Source: Methanomicrobiales archaeon (GTDB lineage: Archaea; Halobacteriota; Methanomicrobia; Methanomicrobiales; Methanoculleaceae). From it: 13,386 nt of DNA. How positions within the stretch are numbered: the stretch's first letter is position 1; each line of letters opens with the position of its first letter. The stretch is taken from the NCBI GenBank assembly GCA_012511245.1, contig JAAZGM010000277.1, positions 1 to 13,386 of the forward strand, in the 5' to 3' direction. This document shows positions 12,349 to 13,386 of this stretch, piece by piece. The notes under the pieces are model-generated. The model made no database searches, was not told the DNA's origin, and saw only the letters and a program-made list of their open reading frames with translations. Made by a program: the position numbers and the translations under genes.

Positions 12349-13386
12349 GCTCTTCCCTGAGTAATCTGTTCATCCCGGCGATAACTGCTTCGACGCTGGC
12401 CATGATGATGTCGGTCCGGGCGCCCCGGGAGGTCACGGTCTTTCCATCCTTGCTGAGTTTCACCGATACGTCGACGAGGGCATCCGTTCCGCCGGTTATG
12501 GCATCGACGCTGTATTCATCGAGCCGCACGTTCCCGACATCTGCAACCGACCTCTGGAGCGCGCGGATCGCCGCATCCACCGGCCCTGTCCCGACCGCGG
12601 CGCCGGTGATCTCGTCGCCGTGGACGAGCATCGTCACCGATGCGGTCGGGACCGCGTTGCTCCCCGAGACGATGGTGAACTGGCGCAGTTCGAGGCAGGG
12701 CGTGAACTCGATTGCCATGACGGTATCAGCGATCGCCATGATATCGGCATCGGTTATCCGCATGCCCGTATCCCCGACCTGTTTGATCCGGGCGACGATC
12801 TCGGCGAGCTGGGCGGCGTTGGGGGCATACCCCATGTCGTGGAGCGCCGCCTCGACCGCCGCCGACCCCGAGTGTTTCCCGAGGACGATCCGGCGTTTCC
12901 GCCCGATACGCTCCGGCCGGAGGGGCTCGTAGGTGCTCGCGTCCCGCATCACCCCGTGGGCGTGGATCCCGCTCTCGTGGGTGAAGGCCATCTCGCCGAC
13001 GATCGGTTTGTTGGTCGCGAGCGGCACCCCGGTCAGCCGGGCGACATGGGTCGAGAGGGGATAGAGTTCCTCTGTCCGGATCCCGGTCTTCTTCCCGTAG
13101 AGCACCTCGAGCGCCATCACGAGCTCTTCAAGCCCGGTGTTCCCCGCCCGCTCCCCGAGGCCGTTGACGGTGACGTGGGCACATGTCGCCCCCGCACGGA
13201 GGGCGGTGACGGTGTTTGCGAGCGCAAACCCGAGGTCGTCGTGGCAGTGGATCGAGAGTGGGGCGAAGAGGAGCGGTGGTATGACCTCGGCCGCCCGTTC
13301 GGGCGTGAGGAGCCCGACGGTGTCGCAGAAACAGAGCCGGTCGGCCCCCCGCTCGACCCCTTCCCGGAAGACCTCCGCAAGGAACG
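12320..13386 (-). CDS. 2-Isopropylmalate synthase / (R)-citramalate synthase family (C-terminal 354 residues; start outside window)
   Basis: The frame runs in from the right edge and ends at 12320. The visible part of the TIM barrel has DRLCFCDTVGLLTP, the metal-binding SIHCHDDLGFALANT and NGLGERAGNTGLEEL. Then come NKPIVGEMAFTHESGIHAHG and KRRIVLGKHSG of the linker, and the LeuA dimer/allosteric domain (LRQFTIVSGSNAVPTASVTM onward). These enzymes condense acetyl-CoA with 2-oxoisovalerate (LeuA, leucine) or with pyruvate (CimA, the isoleucine route of many methanogens). I cannot decide between them because the N-terminal substrate-specificity residues are missing. Either role fits its place in front of ilvB and ilvN. 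The regulatory domain implies end-product inhibition by leucine or isoleucine. Confidence 0.9.
   Translation of the reverse strand, partial: FLAEVFREGVERGADRLCFCDTVGLLTPERAAEVIPPLLFAPLSIHCHDDLGFALANTVTALRAGATCAHVTVNGLGERAGNTGLEELVMALEVLYGKKTGIRTEELYPLSTHVARLTGVPLATNKPIVGEMAFTHESGIHAHGVMRDASTYEPLRPERIGRKRRIVLGKHSGSAAVEAALHDMGYAPNAAQLAEIVARIKQVGDTGMRITDADIMAIADTVMAIEFTPCLELRQFTIVSGSNAVPTASVTMLVHGDEITGAAVGTGPVDAAIRALQRSVADVGNVRLDEYSVDAITGGTDALVDVSVKLSKDGKTVTSRGARTDIIMASVEAVIAGMNRLLREEHENRSQDSD

Noticed and set aside
10990..12360. 456-codon plus-strand open frame
   Set aside because: Antisense to ilvB, which is certain from its conserved motifs; composition is typical of an antisense shadow in GC-rich DNA.
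1..13386. CRISPR array or cas genes near the CARF-like regulator
   Set aside because: No regularly spaced repeats and no Cas-like protein were seen on either strand.

Overview
The window looks like chromosomal DNA of a methanogenic archaeon, most likely of the Methanomicrobiales (Methanoculleus-like). The reasons are archaeal TATA boxes 25-30 bases before starts, several apparently leaderless starts, oligo-T terminators, a GHMP protein of the beta-RFAP synthase (methanopterin) family, a DUF2148-type iron-sulfur protein, and an archaeal-type leu/ilv cluster. The genus is inferred. From about 1.7 kb onward the DNA is GC-rich; bases 1-1700 are visibly less so.

Region 1 (1-1720) has lower GC. 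It holds the N-terminal part of an unknown protein (minus), a 125-residue uncharacterised protein (minus), and, divergent from it across a shared TATA-like element, a probable ligand-sensing regulator with a CARF-like/HFX_2341-type N-terminal domain and a C-terminal winged helix. A noncoding stretch follows.

Region 2 (1721-3943): a minus-strand pair encodes a 4Fe-4S DUF2148 protein and a beta-RFAP-synthase-like GHMP protein, ending in a T-rich terminator. The methionine sulfoxide reductase gene msrA is divergent from it.

Region 3 (3956-7362): a tight minus-strand operon runs FAD oxidoreductase, GT4 glycosyltransferase, GT2 glycosyltransferase, PaaI-like hotdog thioesterase. The first three overlap by ATGA and the last follows after 4 bases. 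It is probably a small surface-glycan or glycolipid module.

Region 4 (7363-8082) has no intact gene. It holds a decayed flavodoxin/EFR1-type pseudogene (minus) and, next to it, a strong plus-strand TATA box followed about 25 bases later by a potentially multi-stem RNA, my best candidate for something undescribed.

Region 5 (8083-10119): an SSS-family sodium:solute symporter preceded directly by a 35-residue membrane protein, probably its accessory subunit. Upstream is a degenerate second copy of the small gene plus the first 18 matching codons of the symporter, a broken tandem duplication.

Region 6 (10172-13386): branched-chain amino acid genes on the minus strand: an isopropylmalate/citramalate synthase (cut by the window edge), ilvB and ilvN, overlapping each other and ending in an oligo-T terminator. 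Acetolactate synthase and the 2-oxoacid-elongating synthase feed isoleucine, valine and leucine synthesis.
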